Part shown: positions 20,506 through 29,188 of the stretch, piece after piece
Position numbering within the stretch: the first letter of the stretch is position 1
How the letters are laid out: each line of letters opens with the position of its first letter
Assembly (NCBI GenBank): GCA_002706265.1
Contig: PAKU01000006.1
Coordinates: forward strand, 62,001 to 126,000
Length of the DNA: 64,000 nucleotides
Direction of reading: 5' to 3'
From: Polycyclovorans sp.
Lineage (GTDB): Bacteria; Pseudomonadota; Gammaproteobacteria; Nevskiales; Nevskiaceae
Position numbers and translations under genes: made by a program
The notes under the pieces: model-generated
Told to the model about the DNA's origin: nothing
What the model saw: only the letters and a program-made list of their open reading frames with translations
Databases searched by the model: none

Positions 20506-21060
20506 TTATCGGTCTCGGTATTGCGCTTCGACCCGCTCGTCCTGACCCTTGATGTCAACGCAGACGGTGGCGGTGGGGCGCGCCAGCAGGCGCGGAATGC
20601 CGATCGGGTCGCCGGTTTTTTCGCAGTAGCCGTATTCGCGATCTGCGATGCGTTTCAGGGCTTCATCGATCTTGCGCAACAACAGCGACTCGCGCTCGCG
20701 CAGGCGCAGGTCCAGCCAGTGTTCCTCTTCGGCCGTGGCGCGGTCTGCGGGGTCGGCGAAGACCTCGCGCTGGTGCAGGCGTTCTTTGGCGTCGACCTCG
20801 CGCGACAGTACCTCCTGGCGCATTTCGAGCAAACGAGCGCGGAAGAACGCGGTCTGCACTTCGTTCATGTACTCGTCTTCCGGCATCGCGCGGACCATGG
20901 CTTCGGTCAGCTCGCCCGCTGCGGCGGGCGCTGCCTTGGTGGCCGCCTTGCTGGCCGCAGCACCCGCTTTTGCGGCGGGCGCATTCTTGTTTGCCTTGGC
21001 CTTGGCCTTGGCCTCGGCGTCGGGAATGTCAGCTTCCTTCCGGGTCGCTCGGGAGGGCAT
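20506..21060 (-). CDS. dksA: DksA-family transcription factor, two-cysteine variant
   Basis: DksA binds RNA polymerase through its secondary channel and works with ppGpp to control stable-RNA and biosynthetic promoters. The 184-residue protein has an Ala/Lys-rich N-terminal extension of about 50 residues, the coiled-coil core (EYMNEVQTAFFRARLLEMRQ) and the C-terminal globular domain (YGYCEKTGDPIGIPRLLARPT). Only the first and third zinc-finger Cys remain: the usual CxxC pairs are C-E-K-T and C-V-D-I. The ATG at 21060 has an AGGAGA 8 bases upstream. A 30-bp inverted repeat lies 26 bases upstream of the start, a possible control element. Confidence 0.88.
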   Translation of the reverse strand: MPSRATRKEADIPDAEAKAKAKANKNAPAAKAGAAASKAATKAAPAAAGELTEAMVRAMPEDEYMNEVQTAFFRARLLEMRQEVLSREVDAKERLHQREVFADPADRATAEEEHWLDLRLRERESLLLRKIDEALKRIADREYGYCEKTGDPIGIPRLLARPTATVCVDIKGQDERVEAQYRDR

Positions 21061-21085
21061 CGGCCATCTCCTGTAGTGGTGGCAC

Positions 21086-21115
21086 ATGGTTCGCCGTGAT
21101 GTCACGGCGAACCAT
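21086..21115. repeat. 30-bp near-perfect palindrome upstream of dksA
   Basis: ATGGTTCGCCGTGA (21086-21099) and TCACGGCGAACCAT (21102-21115) are exact inverted repeats separated by TG. The element sits between the purD stop and the dksA ribosome site. With a 2-base centre and no T-run it looks more like a protein-binding operator or a 5'-leader hairpin of dksA than a terminator. Confidence 0.65.
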
Positions 21116-21269
21116 TATCTGCGAAGTGGTGGTGTATTGACGGTCAGCGCGATCGTGACGGTGGATGGCGTGCTGCCGAAATGGGCGGCGCCAGGCCCCA
21201 GCCTCGCGACCGAGCCGCGCATTCTGCCAGATTGCCCCGCGTGCGGCGACATGCCGGGCAACGACGACT

Positions 21270-21301
21270 CTGATCCCGGCCGGATGCCGCGCCGGGATCA
21301 G
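21270..21301 (-). other. 11-bp hairpin overlapping the purD stop codon
   Basis: CTGATCCCGGC (21270-21280) pairs perfectly with GCCGGGATCAG (21291-21301) around a 10-base loop. The purD TGA (21298-21300) lies in one arm. No T-run follows on the minus strand. Size, loop and position match the hairpin at the symporter stop codon. Confidence 0.6.
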
Positions 21302-22611
21302 CCCTTCAGCCTTGCGATTGCCCGCCAGCCGATGTCATTGCGGTGGTGCTCGCCGCGCCAGCGGATGGCCTTGACGCCTTCGTAGGCCTGCTGCTGGGCG
21401 TCGATGATGTCGTCGCCCAAGCCCACCACGCACAGCACCCGGCCGCCGCTGGTGAGGACCTCGCCGGCCTGGAGGCGAGTGCCGGCGTGGAACACCTTGA
21501 CGCCCGCCGGCACGTTGCCAAGGCCATTGATCGCGTCATCTTTCGCCGGTGAGGCCGGATAGTGCTCGGCCGCCATGACCACGCCCAGCGCGGCGCGCGG
21601 GTCCCACGACGGTTGGTGGCGCGCGAGCTGATGATCAACCGCCGCATCGAGCAGCGCCAGCAGGTCGCTGCGCAGGCGGCTGAGCAGCGGCTGGGTTTCG
21701 GGATCGCCGAGGCGGGCGTTGAACTCGATGACCTTGGCGCCGCCGTCGGGGTCGATCATCAGCCCCGCGTACAGAAAGCCGGTGAACGGCGTGCCCTCGG
21801 CCACCATGCCGGCCAGGGTGGGTTCGATGATGGTGCGGCAGATGCGGGCGTGGATGGCCTCGGTGACCACCGGTGCCGGTGAATAGGCGCCCATGCCGCC
21901 GGTGTTGGGGCCGGCATCACCGTCGAAGACGCGTTTGTGATCCTGACTGGTGGCCAGCGGCACGTAGTCGGTGCCGTCGGCAACGACGATGAAGCTGGCT
22001 TCTTCGCCGTCCAGAAAATCTTCAATGACCACTCTTGCGCCGGCCTCGCCGAGCAGGCTGCCGCCCAGCATGTCCTCGACGGCGGCTTCGGCCTCGGCCA
22101 GGGTCATGGCCACCACGACGCCTTTGCCCGCCGCCAGACCATCGGCCTTGATGACGATGGGCGCACCGCGCGCCCGCAGATGCACCAGCGCCGGCGCAAT
22201 CTCGGTGAACACCGCGTACTGCGCGGTGGGAATACCGTGCCGGGCCAGAAAATCCTTGGTGAACGATTTGCTCGACTCGAGCTGGGCGGCCGCCCGGGTC
22301 GGCCCGAACACGCGCAGCTTGGAGGCGCGAAAGGCGTCCACCAGGCCCTTGGCCAGCGGCCCTTCAGGCCCGACGACGGTGAGATGCACCCGTTCGCGCT
22401 GTGCCAGCGCCACCAGTTGGTGCACATCATCGGCGGCGATGTCGACGTTCTCGCAGCCGGGCTCGGCGGCGGTGCCCGCATTGCCGGGCGCGACCAGCAC
22501 GCGCGACACCTCGGGCGACTGCGCCAGCTTCCAGGCCAGTGCGTGCTCGCGGCCGCCATTGCCCACCACCATGACGGTGTGGCCGGGGGTGGAGTGAATG
22601 CGATCGTTCAT
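21298..22611 (-). CDS. purD: Phosphoribosylamine-glycine ligase
   Basis: PurD joins phosphoribosylamine and glycine with ATP, the second step of purine synthesis. The 437-residue protein has the N-terminal [16 protein letters not shown] motif, the ATP-grasp region ([17 protein letters not shown]) and the conserved GDPETQ. The start at 22611 adds 13 residues before the usual family start; an ATG at 22572 would give the standard length, so the exact start is unsure. purH is not adjacent. The gene ends in a strong hairpin. Confidence 0.95.
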   Translation of the reverse strand: MNDRIHSTPGHTVMVVGNGGREHALAWKLAQSPEVSRVLVAPGNAGTAAEPGCENVDIAADDVHQLVALAQRERVHLTVVGPEGPLAKGLVDAFRASKLRVFGPTRAAAQLESSKSFTKDFLARHGIPTAQYAVFTEIAPALVHLRARGAPIVIKADGLAAGKGVVVAMTLAEAEAAVEDMLGGSLLGEAGARVVIEDFLDGEEASFIVVADGTDYVPLATSQDHKRVFDGDAGPNTGGMGAYSPAPVVTEAIHARICRTIIEPTLAGMVAEGTPFTGFLYAGLMIDPDGGAKVIEFNARLGDPETQPLLSRLRSDLLALLDAAVDHQLARHQPSWDPRAALGVVMAAEHYPASPAKDDAINGLGNVPAGVKVFHAGTRLQAGEVLTSGGRVLCVVGLGDDIIDAQQQAYEGVKAIRWRGEHHRNDIGWRAIARLKG

Positions 22612-22645
22612 GGGCGGTTACAGGTCAGGGTTGCAGGGAGGAAAT

Positions 22646-23293
22646 TCAGGTGAGCCACAGCAGCGACAGCATCAACGCGCCGGTGTAGTAGACCGGCGCC
22701 ACGCTGACGGCCCAGAGACGGCTGAACAGGCCGGTGTGCGCAGTGCTGCGATAGAGCCACAACGCGGCCACGCACAAGGCCATTTCAGCGGGAATCGGGT
22801 AGAGCGCGAAGCCCGCCAGCGTGTCGACATTGCGCGGCGATCAGAGCCGCAGCGGCCCGGCCATCCACTCGGCGGCAGTAAAGACCAGGCCGCCCAGCAG
22901 CGCCGCAACCAGGTAGCGCGCCGATCGACCTTGATCGGCCATCAGCGTCACCGGGAACAGAATCATGACCCACAGGCCCACGAAATACAGCGGTACCGCG
23001 CCGCCGATCCGGTCAATGCCGTGGTCGTGAAAGTGTAGGGTTTCGGTGACCGACACCCGTACCCAGTCGGGCAGGACCGTCAGCGCCGAAACCCCCAGCA
23101 TGAACAGCCATCGGCCGACCCAATCGTGCTCGCCGCGCAGCATGGCGTACAGCGGCAGCAGCAGGTTGTAGGCGATGGCCAGCACCATCGCCCAGCGCCC
23201 GAACTGTGCGGCGGGGGTGGCCAAAACCACGCCGGTCGCCAGCAGACCGAAACCGGCGTGGAACAGCAGCACCTCCCGAACGGAACGGTTCAT
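22646..23293 (-). pseudogene. Membrane protein gene interrupted by an in-frame TGA
   Basis: The frame opens with an ATG overlapping the upstream hydrolase stop (ATGA) and codes a multi-helix membrane protein (about six hydrophobic segments). At codon 151 a TGA (22841-22843) follows GPLRL, yet the same frame continues for 64 more codons with clear coding character and two more membrane helices (MALCVAALWLY; VYYTGALMLSLLWL) before a second TGA. A TGG-to-TGA change would explain it, since Trp fits the context. Either the gene is broken, the last two helices are dispensable, or there is a base error. I do not recognise the family. Confidence 0.7.
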
Positions 23294-23691
23294 TGCGGCA
23301 GGGCGGGCAGGGCGTCGAAAAGGGGAGTCAGGGCAGCCCAGACGCCGTCGGGGCCCTCCATCTGCGGGTCGTGGCCGATCCCGGGCAGGCGCACGGTGTC
23401 GGGCCGCGGCACCAACTCACGGCAACGCGCCACCCTGTGGGCACCCGACACCGGGTCTTCGGGACCATTGATCAGCCGCAGCGGGCAGCGGGCGTTCTGC
23501 AACGCGCCCATCCAGCGGCCGCGATGCTGGATGCGGTCATCGATGTAGCGGATCAGTCGATGCAGCTGCCGATGGCCGTGATGCAGGGTCAGCAACGACC
23601 AGAAGGCATCCAGCGCAGCGGGTGAAGCTTGCGTGGCAGGGCCGAACACCCGCGAAAAGCCGCGATTGAAAGTGCGCTGGATAAGGCTCAT
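23290..23691 (-). pseudogene. N-terminally truncated alpha/beta hydrolase
   Basis: The 133-residue product matches only the second half of an alpha/beta hydrolase of about 290 residues: cap-domain sequence (FWSLLTLHHGHRQLHRLIRY), then LRLINGPEDPVSGAH with the catalytic Asp, and LPGIGHDPQMEGP with the catalytic His. The first half, with the oxyanion loop and the nucleophile GxSxG, is absent. Its ATG overlaps the stop of the upstream lipase gene (ATGA), so a deletion probably joined this remnant to that gene. It cannot be an active hydrolase without the serine. Confidence 0.7.
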
Positions 23692-24623
23692 TTCAGGCAG
23701 GCGGCCACAAACTGCGCCAGGTGGCGCACCGCCTGCGTCGCCTCGGGGACCTTGCCGGCAAACACCTGCCAGTCGTGCCACAGGCCGGGCCAGCTCTCCA
23801 GGGTGGCGTCCACCTCGGCCGCTTGGGCGCGCGCCAGCAGCGCAGCGCTGTCATCGGCCAGCACTTCGGCATCGGTGGACTGGATGAACAGCGGCGGCAG
23901 ACCGCTCAGGTCGGCCCGCACCGGCGACACGCGCGGGTCGTGGTGGGGCAGATCACCCGCGTAATGGCCGGCCGCCTGGCGCATGACCGGCAGCGACAGC
24001 ACCACGTCACGGTCGGCCTCGCGGATGTAGCTGTCGGCCTCGCAGTGCAGGTCCACCCAGGGCGAAATCAGAAAGGCGCCGCTGGGCATGGGCAGCTTGG
24101 CGTCGCGAATGGCCAGCAGCAGGGCCATCACCAGGCCGCCACCGGCGGAATCGCCGCCCAGCACGAGGCGCGAGGGAGGCCGTTCGTCGAGCAGAGCGCG
24201 GTAGGCAGCCAGCGCGTCGTCGATGGCGGCCGGGCAGGGGTGCTCTGGCGCCAGCCGATAGTCGAGTACGCAGACCTTCACCCGCGCTTCGCGGGCGATC
24301 TGGGCGTTGAGCGCGCGGTAGGTGGGCGGCTGACCGACCACATAGGCGCCGCCGTGCAGGTACAGCAGTGCACCTTCGGAATCGCCGGCTTTCGGGATCA
24401 CCCACTCTCCCGGCACGCCGCCCACGCGTGCCGGCTCGATGCGCACACCCCCCGGCGGCGGCAGCCCCATGAGGCGGGTCAACTGCCCGAGCTTTTCGCG
24501 GCGCACCGGCAGCGGCATGTCCGGCGACGAGAAGATGGGCCCGAGGCTCAGGCGCACGACTTTGCGAAACAAGGCGGCGCGCAACGACATCGGGCGCGGC
24601 CACGGCGAGGTCTGGGCGGTCAC
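23688..24623 (-). CDS. Alpha/beta hydrolase, hormone-sensitive lipase family
   Basis: This 311-residue enzyme is a carboxylesterase/lipase of the HSL (family IV) group: oxyanion motif HGGAYVVG, nucleophile motif GDSAGG, acid residue in the stretch QSTDAEVLADDS and catalytic His in LWHDWQVF. It is cytoplasmic, with no signal peptide. The substrate is unknown; short-chain esters are typical. It leads a minus-strand run into a truncated hydrolase and a broken membrane gene, and may be the only intact gene of that locus. Confidence 0.9.
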   Translation of the reverse strand: MTAQTSPWPRPMSLRAALFRKVVRLSLGPIFSSPDMPLPVRREKLGQLTRLMGLPPPGGVRIEPARVGGVPGEWVIPKAGDSEGALLYLHGGAYVVGQPPTYRALNAQIAREARVKVCVLDYRLAPEHPCPAAIDDALAAYRALLDERPPSRLVLGGDSAGGGLVMALLLAIRDAKLPMPSGAFLISPWVDLHCEADSYIREADRDVVLSLPVMRQAAGHYAGDLPHHDPRVSPVRADLSGLPPLFIQSTDAEVLADDSAALLARAQAAEVDATLESWPGLWHDWQVFAGKVPEATQAVRHLAQFVAACLK

Positions 24624-25071
24624 GTGGAAGAGGCTCGTGGATCAGTCGGGCCGACAGGATACGCAACCCCCGCGCCCACGACAGCGCGCGCTGATCAGCA
24701 GGATGGCGGTCGGCTGGGTATGCTCAGCCCCTTTCAAGACTCTGGCCCCACGTAATGAAAAGGGTCCGCTTCATGTGGGTCACCGCCACACGGGCCCTGG
24801 CGTTCAGTGGCGCCCCGCGCAGGCGCTCGGCCAAGCTGGAGCTCGACCCCTTCGTGACCGACGAGACCTTGATAAGGCCTGTTTGCGATGATGGCCCACG
24901 AAGAGCGACGCATTCGTCAGGATCCGGCGGCCCGAGGCACCGAGATCATGAAGCGCGTGTTCGGCGCACGGTCAGGAAACTGAAGGCATTCTTAACGGCG
25001 TGCCCCTTGAGGTACACGCTGCCACCCGTTAACGAGGTGGTGTAAAAACCAAAAATGACCATTTTTATCCC
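24624..25071. other. Intergenic region with no convincing gene
   Basis: This 448-base gap separates two divergent genes. Short reading frames exist (for example 24755-25045 and 24888-24983, plus strand), but they lack a ribosome site and family resemblance. The short one (AARGTEIMKRVFGA) faintly recalls the N-terminus of carboxymuconolactone decarboxylase-like proteins and could be a gene remnant. The 3' end is AT-richer and holds an inverted repeat next to the next gene. Confidence 0.4.
25051..25066. repeat. AT-rich inverted repeat before the SH3-domain gene
   Basis: AAAAATG and CATTTTT are exact inverted repeats separated by two bases and end 5 bases before the ATG at 25072, where a ribosome site would be. 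It may be an operator or a leader hairpin affecting initiation. Confidence 0.45.
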
Positions 25072-25665
25072 ATGCCCATGATGATTCGTTTTGCCGCCGT
25101 CGCCGCGTTGTCGCTGTCGGTTGTGTTTGCCGCCGCTGCCGAAGATCTTTTTGTTTCTGACGTGATCAACCTGTCGATCCGTGAGCGACCGGCCAACGAT
25201 GCCGGCGTGATCGGGCAGGTCTCCAGCGGCGAATCGGTGGAGGTGCTGGAGTCGCTGGGGCCGCAGAGCTTCACCCGCATTCGCGACGCCAATGGCCGCG
25301 AAGGGTGGGTGACCTCGCGCTACCTGACCCCAGAGCCCGCGGCGCGCGTTCAACTGGAGAAAGCCGAGGCTGCACTGGCGCAGTCCAACCGGGCCTTGAG
25401 CGCCTTGCAGGTCGAGTTCGATGCCGCGCAGGCGCGCCTGGTCGATGCGGCGTCGGCCCTGGAACTGGCGGACGAAAACGAGCAGTTGAAAAGCGTCATC
25501 ACCGAACTTCAGGACAGCGAGCAGCGCTTGCGGGAGAAGGGCAAGGCCGATCGCGAACGGCGCGCCCTGATGCTGACCGGTGCGGGCCTGGTGGGCGGCG
25601 GCGTCGTGCTGGGGCTGCTGTTGCCCGCGCTGGGCCGCAGAAAGCAGCGCTACGGCGGACTTTGA
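25072..25665 (+). CDS. TIGR04211-type SH3 domain protein (YgiM-like)
   Basis: The 197-residue protein has a signal peptide (residues 1-24), a bacterial SH3 domain (VINLSIRERPAND to GREGWVTSRYL, about 25-85), a coiled coil (about 90-165) and a C-terminal membrane helix (LTGAGLVGGGVVLGLLLPAL) followed by a basic tail. This is the YgiM/TIGR04211 layout: a periplasmic SH3 domain held on the inner membrane. The function is not established. The first of three close Met codons is used; starts at the third or fourth residue are also possible. Confidence 0.85.
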   Translation: MPMMIRFAAVAALSLSVVFAAAAEDLFVSDVINLSIRERPANDAGVIGQVSSGESVEVLESLGPQSFTRIRDANGREGWVTSRYLTPEPAARVQLEKAEAALAQSNRALSALQVEFDAAQARLVDAASALELADENEQLKSVITELQDSEQRLREKGKADRERRALMLTGAGLVGGGVVLGLLLPALGRRKQRYGGL

Positions 25666-25755
25666 CCGCCGTGATTGCAGACGCATTCTGCGGCGGGCCC
25701 CGGCTGCGGGCTTAACATGGCGGTCCGTTTTCATTGAATCGCCCAAGCCAACGCC

Positions 25756-27564
25756 ATGTCGATTGTGTATTCGATTCGCCCAGCCGACCCCCGTGGCCAC
25801 TGGTTCAGCGTTGAACTGACCTTTGACGCGGCCGCCGGCGCCACCTTGAGCCTGCCCAGCTGGCTGCGCGGCAGTTATCGCATCCGCGATTTCGCCAAGC
25901 ATGTGAGCGATGTCGCGGTGACCGATGCCGACGGCGCCGCGGTGCCGTGGCGGCGCATCGACAAGCGCCGCCTGGTAATCGACGGCCGTGGCGCGCCGGT
26001 GACGGTTGCCTATCGCGTGTATGCCTTCGATCCGTCGGTGCGCAAGGCCTTTCTCGGCACCGATCGTGGGTTTTTCAACCCCAGTTCGCTGTGCTACCGC
26101 GTGGATGCTGCGGCGCAGATGCCGGTCGAACTGCGCCTGATCGCCCCGGATGATGCGGACTGCGCCGACTGGAAGGTCGCCACGTCCTTGCAGCCGCTGG
26201 CCATTGATGCCCGCGGCTTCGGGCGCTACCGAGCCGACGATTACGAAGACCTGATCGATCAGCCGGTGGAAATGGGGCGCTTCGAGCGCGTTGACTTCGA
26301 GGTCAACGGCATGCCGCACGCGCTGGTGCTGTCCGGGCATGGCAGCGTCGACACCGACCGGGTCGTGTCCGACCTGAAGCGCATCTGCGCGGTCGAGCAT
26401 GCCCTGTTCGACAACGCGACGCCGCTGGACCGCTACCTGTTCCTGACCCAGGTCACCGCCGGCGGATACGGCGGTCTGGAGCATCGCAATTCCACCGCCC
26501 TGGTCTGCTCGCGCGATGATCTGCCCCGCCCCGGGGCGTCTGGCCTTGACGAGGGCTATCGCAACTTTCTGGGCCTGTGCGCGCACGAGTACTTTCACCT
26601 GTGGAACGTCAAGCGGCTGGTGCCGCAGGCTTTTGCCGAAAGTGATCTGGGCGAAGAGGCCTACACCCGCGATCTTTGGCACTACGAGGGCGTCACCAGC
26701 TATTACGACGACCTGTTCCTGCTGCGTGCCGGCGTGGTGGAGGCGGCCGATTACCTGGACCTGATCGCCCGACAGGCCACGCGCGTCTGGCGCACGCCGG
26801 GGCGGCATCGTCACAGCCTGGCCGAGTCGAGTTTCGAGGCCTGGACCAAGTTCTATCAATCCGACGAATCGACACCCAACCTTACCGTCAGCTACTACGG
26901 CAAGGGCGCGGTCATGGCCTTGGGGGTGGACCTGCGTCTGCGGGTGCTCGGCACCCACCTCGATGAGGCAATGAAGCGGTTGTGGCAGCAGTTCGGCGCG
27001 GCGCAGCAGCCGGTGCCCGAAGGCGGGTTGGCGCAGGTGATCATGGCCCTGGCCCACGAATGCGGCGGCGAGCAGGGGGCCACGGCCCTGCGCAACTACT
27101 TTGACCGTGCCCTGCACGGCACCGAAGACCTGCCCTTGGCGCAAGACCTGGCGGTGTTCGGGGTCGAGGCCGAGTTGCGCGTCAGCCACGGCGCCACAGA
27201 CCGCGGCGGCCGCAAAACGGGCCGGCCCGAGCCCAATTTCATCGGCGTGCGCGGCAAGCCGGTCGACGGTGGCTTCCAGGTCACCGGTGTGGTGGCGGAC
27301 GGCCCGGCCGAGCGCGCCGACCTTGCCGTGGGTGATCGCCTGATCGCGATCGACGGCTGGCAGATCAAGCCGGCCAAGCTGGCCGCGCAATGGGCGGCCC
27401 TGGCGCCGGGCGAGCCGGTGACGGTGCATCGATTCCGCGATGAAAAGCTGATCAGCTCGGTCCTCACGACCCAGGCGCCCGTGGCCGACACCTGGACGTT
27501 CTCGCTGGTCAGCGACCCCGCGCCGGACGTGGCGGCCCGGCGCAAGGCCTGGCTGGGCGTCTGA
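25756..27564 (+). CDS. M61-family metallopeptidase with PDZ domain
   Basis: The 602-residue protein is an M61 (glycyl aminopeptidase) peptidase: an N-terminal beta domain, a catalytic domain with zinc motif HEYFHLWNVKR at about residue 277, the downstream Glu expected in WHYEGVTSYYDD, and a C-terminal PDZ domain (about 480-560; VVADGPAERADLAVGDRLIAI). There is no signal peptide, so it is probably cytoplasmic. plsY starts 2 bases after its stop, pointing to one transcript with plsY, birA and coaX. Confidence 0.93.
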   Translation: MSIVYSIRPADPRGHWFSVELTFDAAAGATLSLPSWLRGSYRIRDFAKHVSDVAVTDADGAAVPWRRIDKRRLVIDGRGAPVTVAYRVYAFDPSVRKAFLGTDRGFFNPSSLCYRVDAAAQMPVELRLIAPDDADCADWKVATSLQPLAIDARGFGRYRADDYEDLIDQPVEMGRFERVDFEVNGMPHALVLSGHGSVDTDRVVSDLKRICAVEHALFDNATPLDRYLFLTQVTAGGYGGLEHRNSTALVCSRDDLPRPGASGLDEGYRNFLGLCAHEYFHLWNVKRLVPQAFAESDLGEEAYTRDLWHYEGVTSYYDDLFLLRAGVVEAADYLDLIARQATRVWRTPGRHRHSLAESSFEAWTKFYQSDESTPNLTVSYYGKGAVMALGVDLRLRVLGTHLDEAMKRLWQQFGAAQQPVPEGGLAQVIMALAHECGGEQGATALRNYFDRALHGTEDLPLAQDLAVFGVEAELRVSHGATDRGGRKTGRPEPNFIGVRGKPVDGGFQVTGVVADGPAERADLAVGDRLIAIDGWQIKPAKLAAQWAALAPGEPVTVHRFRDEKLISSVLTTQAPVADTWTFSLVSDPAPDVAARRKAWLGV

Positions 27565-27566
27565 CC

Positions 27567-28229
27567 GTGCTGGTACTTTCCGGAACCTGGGCGGTCGTCA
27601 TCACGGCGCTGCTGGCCTATGCCCTGGGCCTGGTGATGGGCGGCATGGTGATGACCGCCCTTAAAGGGGGCGCCGACCTGCGCGATACCGGCAGCGGCAA
27701 TGTGGGCGCCACCAACGCACTGCGCACGCGCGGCAAGGGCTTTGCGGCCGGGGTGCTGCTGATCGACGTTGCCAAAGGCGTCATTGCCGTCTGGGCGCTA
27801 CCGCGCCTGATGACCGACGATGCCACCCTGCAGAGTCTGCTGGCCTACGTGGCCGGCGCCGCCGTCACCGTCGGGCACTGCTACCCGGTCCTCTACGGAT
27901 TCAGGGGCGGCAAGGGCGTGGCGACTCTGGCGGGCGTCTTCGCGGTGCTGTTGCCGGCCGCCCTGCCGCTGGTCCTCGGCGGCTTTGCGCTGGTGGTGAT
28001 TCTGAGCGGCTACGTGAGCCTGGCGACGCTGACCGCCTGCGTGCTGGCCATGCTGCACGTTGCCTGCTTCGACGCCGCCGGTCTCGGCTCGACGCGCGGC
28101 GCCTTCGTCGCCGCCATGGTGGTGCTGGTGGTCTGGAAGCACCGCAGCAACCTCCGCAATCTTGTGGCCGGCCGCGAGTCCCGATTCGAGAACGCGCGGC
28201 TTGTTCACCGATTGTTCCGCCGCCCATGA
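27567..28229 (+). CDS. plsY: Acyl-phosphate:glycerol-3-phosphate acyltransferase PlsY
   Basis: PlsY moves an acyl group from acyl-phosphate to glycerol-3-phosphate in the inner membrane, starting phospholipid synthesis. The 220-residue multi-helix protein has the three family motifs: DTGSGNVGATNALR, GHCYPVLYGFRGGKGVAT and the late KHRSNLRNL. It is slightly longer than usual (about 200) through a C-terminal tail. It starts with GTG, two bases after the M61 stop, and its end overlaps the birA ATG by 4 bases. Confidence 0.95.
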   Translation: MLVLSGTWAVVITALLAYALGLVMGGMVMTALKGGADLRDTGSGNVGATNALRTRGKGFAAGVLLIDVAKGVIAVWALPRLMTDDATLQSLLAYVAGAAVTVGHCYPVLYGFRGGKGVATLAGVFAVLLPAALPLVLGGFALVVILSGYVSLATLTACVLAMLHVACFDAAGLGSTRGAFVAAMVVLVVWKHRSNLRNLVAGRESRFENARLVHRLFRRP

Positions 28230-29188
28230 GCAGCTCGGCGCCGGGTGACGACCTGTTGTGGCTGATGCACCAGTTGGCTGACGGCGACTGGCATTCGGGC
28301 GAAGCGCTGGCCAGCGAGGCCGGCATCAGCCGCGCGGCGCTCTCCAAACGCGTCGGACAGCTGTCGCGCTTCGGCGTGCAGGTGGCGTCGCGCAGCGGCC
28401 TGGGCTACCAGCTCCTCACGCCGTTCGAGCCCCTGTCGCTGGACGCCCTGAAACTGCCCGATGGCCTGCGGGGCAGCGTCGTGCGCGTCACCGAATCCAC
28501 CAACGCCGACCTGTTGGCGGCCGATGCGGCGCACGATCCACAGATTCGTTTTGCCGAGTTTCAAACCGCCGGACGCGGGCGTCGCGGCCGGGTCTGGCAG
28601 GCGCCCTACGGCCAACAGTTGATGATGTCGCTGGCCTGGTCGTTTGCCTCGTGGCCCGACGATCTGGGCTGTCTGCCGCTGGCGGTGGGCTGTCGCCTCG
28701 CCGACACCCTGCACCGGCTCGGTGCGACCACCGTCCAGGTGAAATGGCCCAATGACCTGGTGGTGGACGGGTGCAAGCTGGGCGGCATCTTGCTGGAACA
28801 CCGCGGCGAAATCGGTGGCGCCTGCCGGGTGATCATCGGGCTGGGCTTGAACCTGCAACGCTTCACCGACGATCACGTACCCGACCAGCCGTGGATCAGT
28901 CTGGATCAGTTGCTGCCGGTGCCGGTTGCACGTAACGCCGTGGCTGCGGCCATCAGCCAGGCGTTGTTCGCCCTGCTCAGCGATTATCCGAGCGCGGGAT
29001 TTGCCGCCTGTCGGGACAGTTGGCAACGTCTGGACGCCAGTTACGGACGGTTTGTGCGCATCATCGGCGTCGGCCCGGTGATCGAGGGCCTTGCCCAGGG
29101 CGTCGATGCGCGCGGCGCGCTGCAGGTGCAGGCGGCCGACGGGCTGCACAGCGTGTTCAGCGGCGAGGTGTCGATGCGATGGGCATGA
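28226..29188 (+). CDS. birA: Biotin-protein ligase / biotin operon repressor BirA
   Basis: BirA makes biotinyl-AMP and attaches biotin to acetyl-CoA carboxylase; with its DNA-binding domain it can also repress biotin genes. The 320-residue protein has a winged helix (about residues 8-65), the ligase domain with GRGRRGRVWQAPYGQQL, KWPNDLVVDGCKLGGIL, and a C-terminal SH3-like domain. The N-terminal domain marks the bifunctional class. Start and stop overlap plsY and coaX by 4 bases each, an arrangement common in Gammaproteobacteria. Confidence 0.95.
   Translation: MSSSAPGDDLLWLMHQLADGDWHSGEALASEAGISRAALSKRVGQLSRFGVQVASRSGLGYQLLTPFEPLSLDALKLPDGLRGSVVRVTESTNADLLAADAAHDPQIRFAEFQTAGRGRRGRVWQAPYGQQLMMSLAWSFASWPDDLGCLPLAVGCRLADTLHRLGATTVQVKWPNDLVVDGCKLGGILLEHRGEIGGACRVIIGLGLNLQRFTDDHVPDQPWISLDQLLPVPVARNAVAAAISQALFALLSDYPSAGFAACRDSWQRLDASYGRFVRIIGVGPVIEGLAQGVDARGALQVQAADGLHSVFSGEVSMRWA

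Noticed and set aside
22841-22843. TGA as a selenocysteine codon
   Set aside because: No convincing SECIS hairpin follows, the product is a membrane protein unlike known selenoproteins, and Trp fits the context; nonsense mutation is simpler.
24755-25045. 96-codon frame in the gap before the SH3-domain gene
   Set aside because: No ribosome site, no family match and odd composition; described instead as intergenic sequence.
24946-27429. 827-codon open frame antisense to the M61 peptidase
   Set aside because: Same GC-codon artefact; the plus-strand gene has a zinc motif, PDZ domain and operon context.
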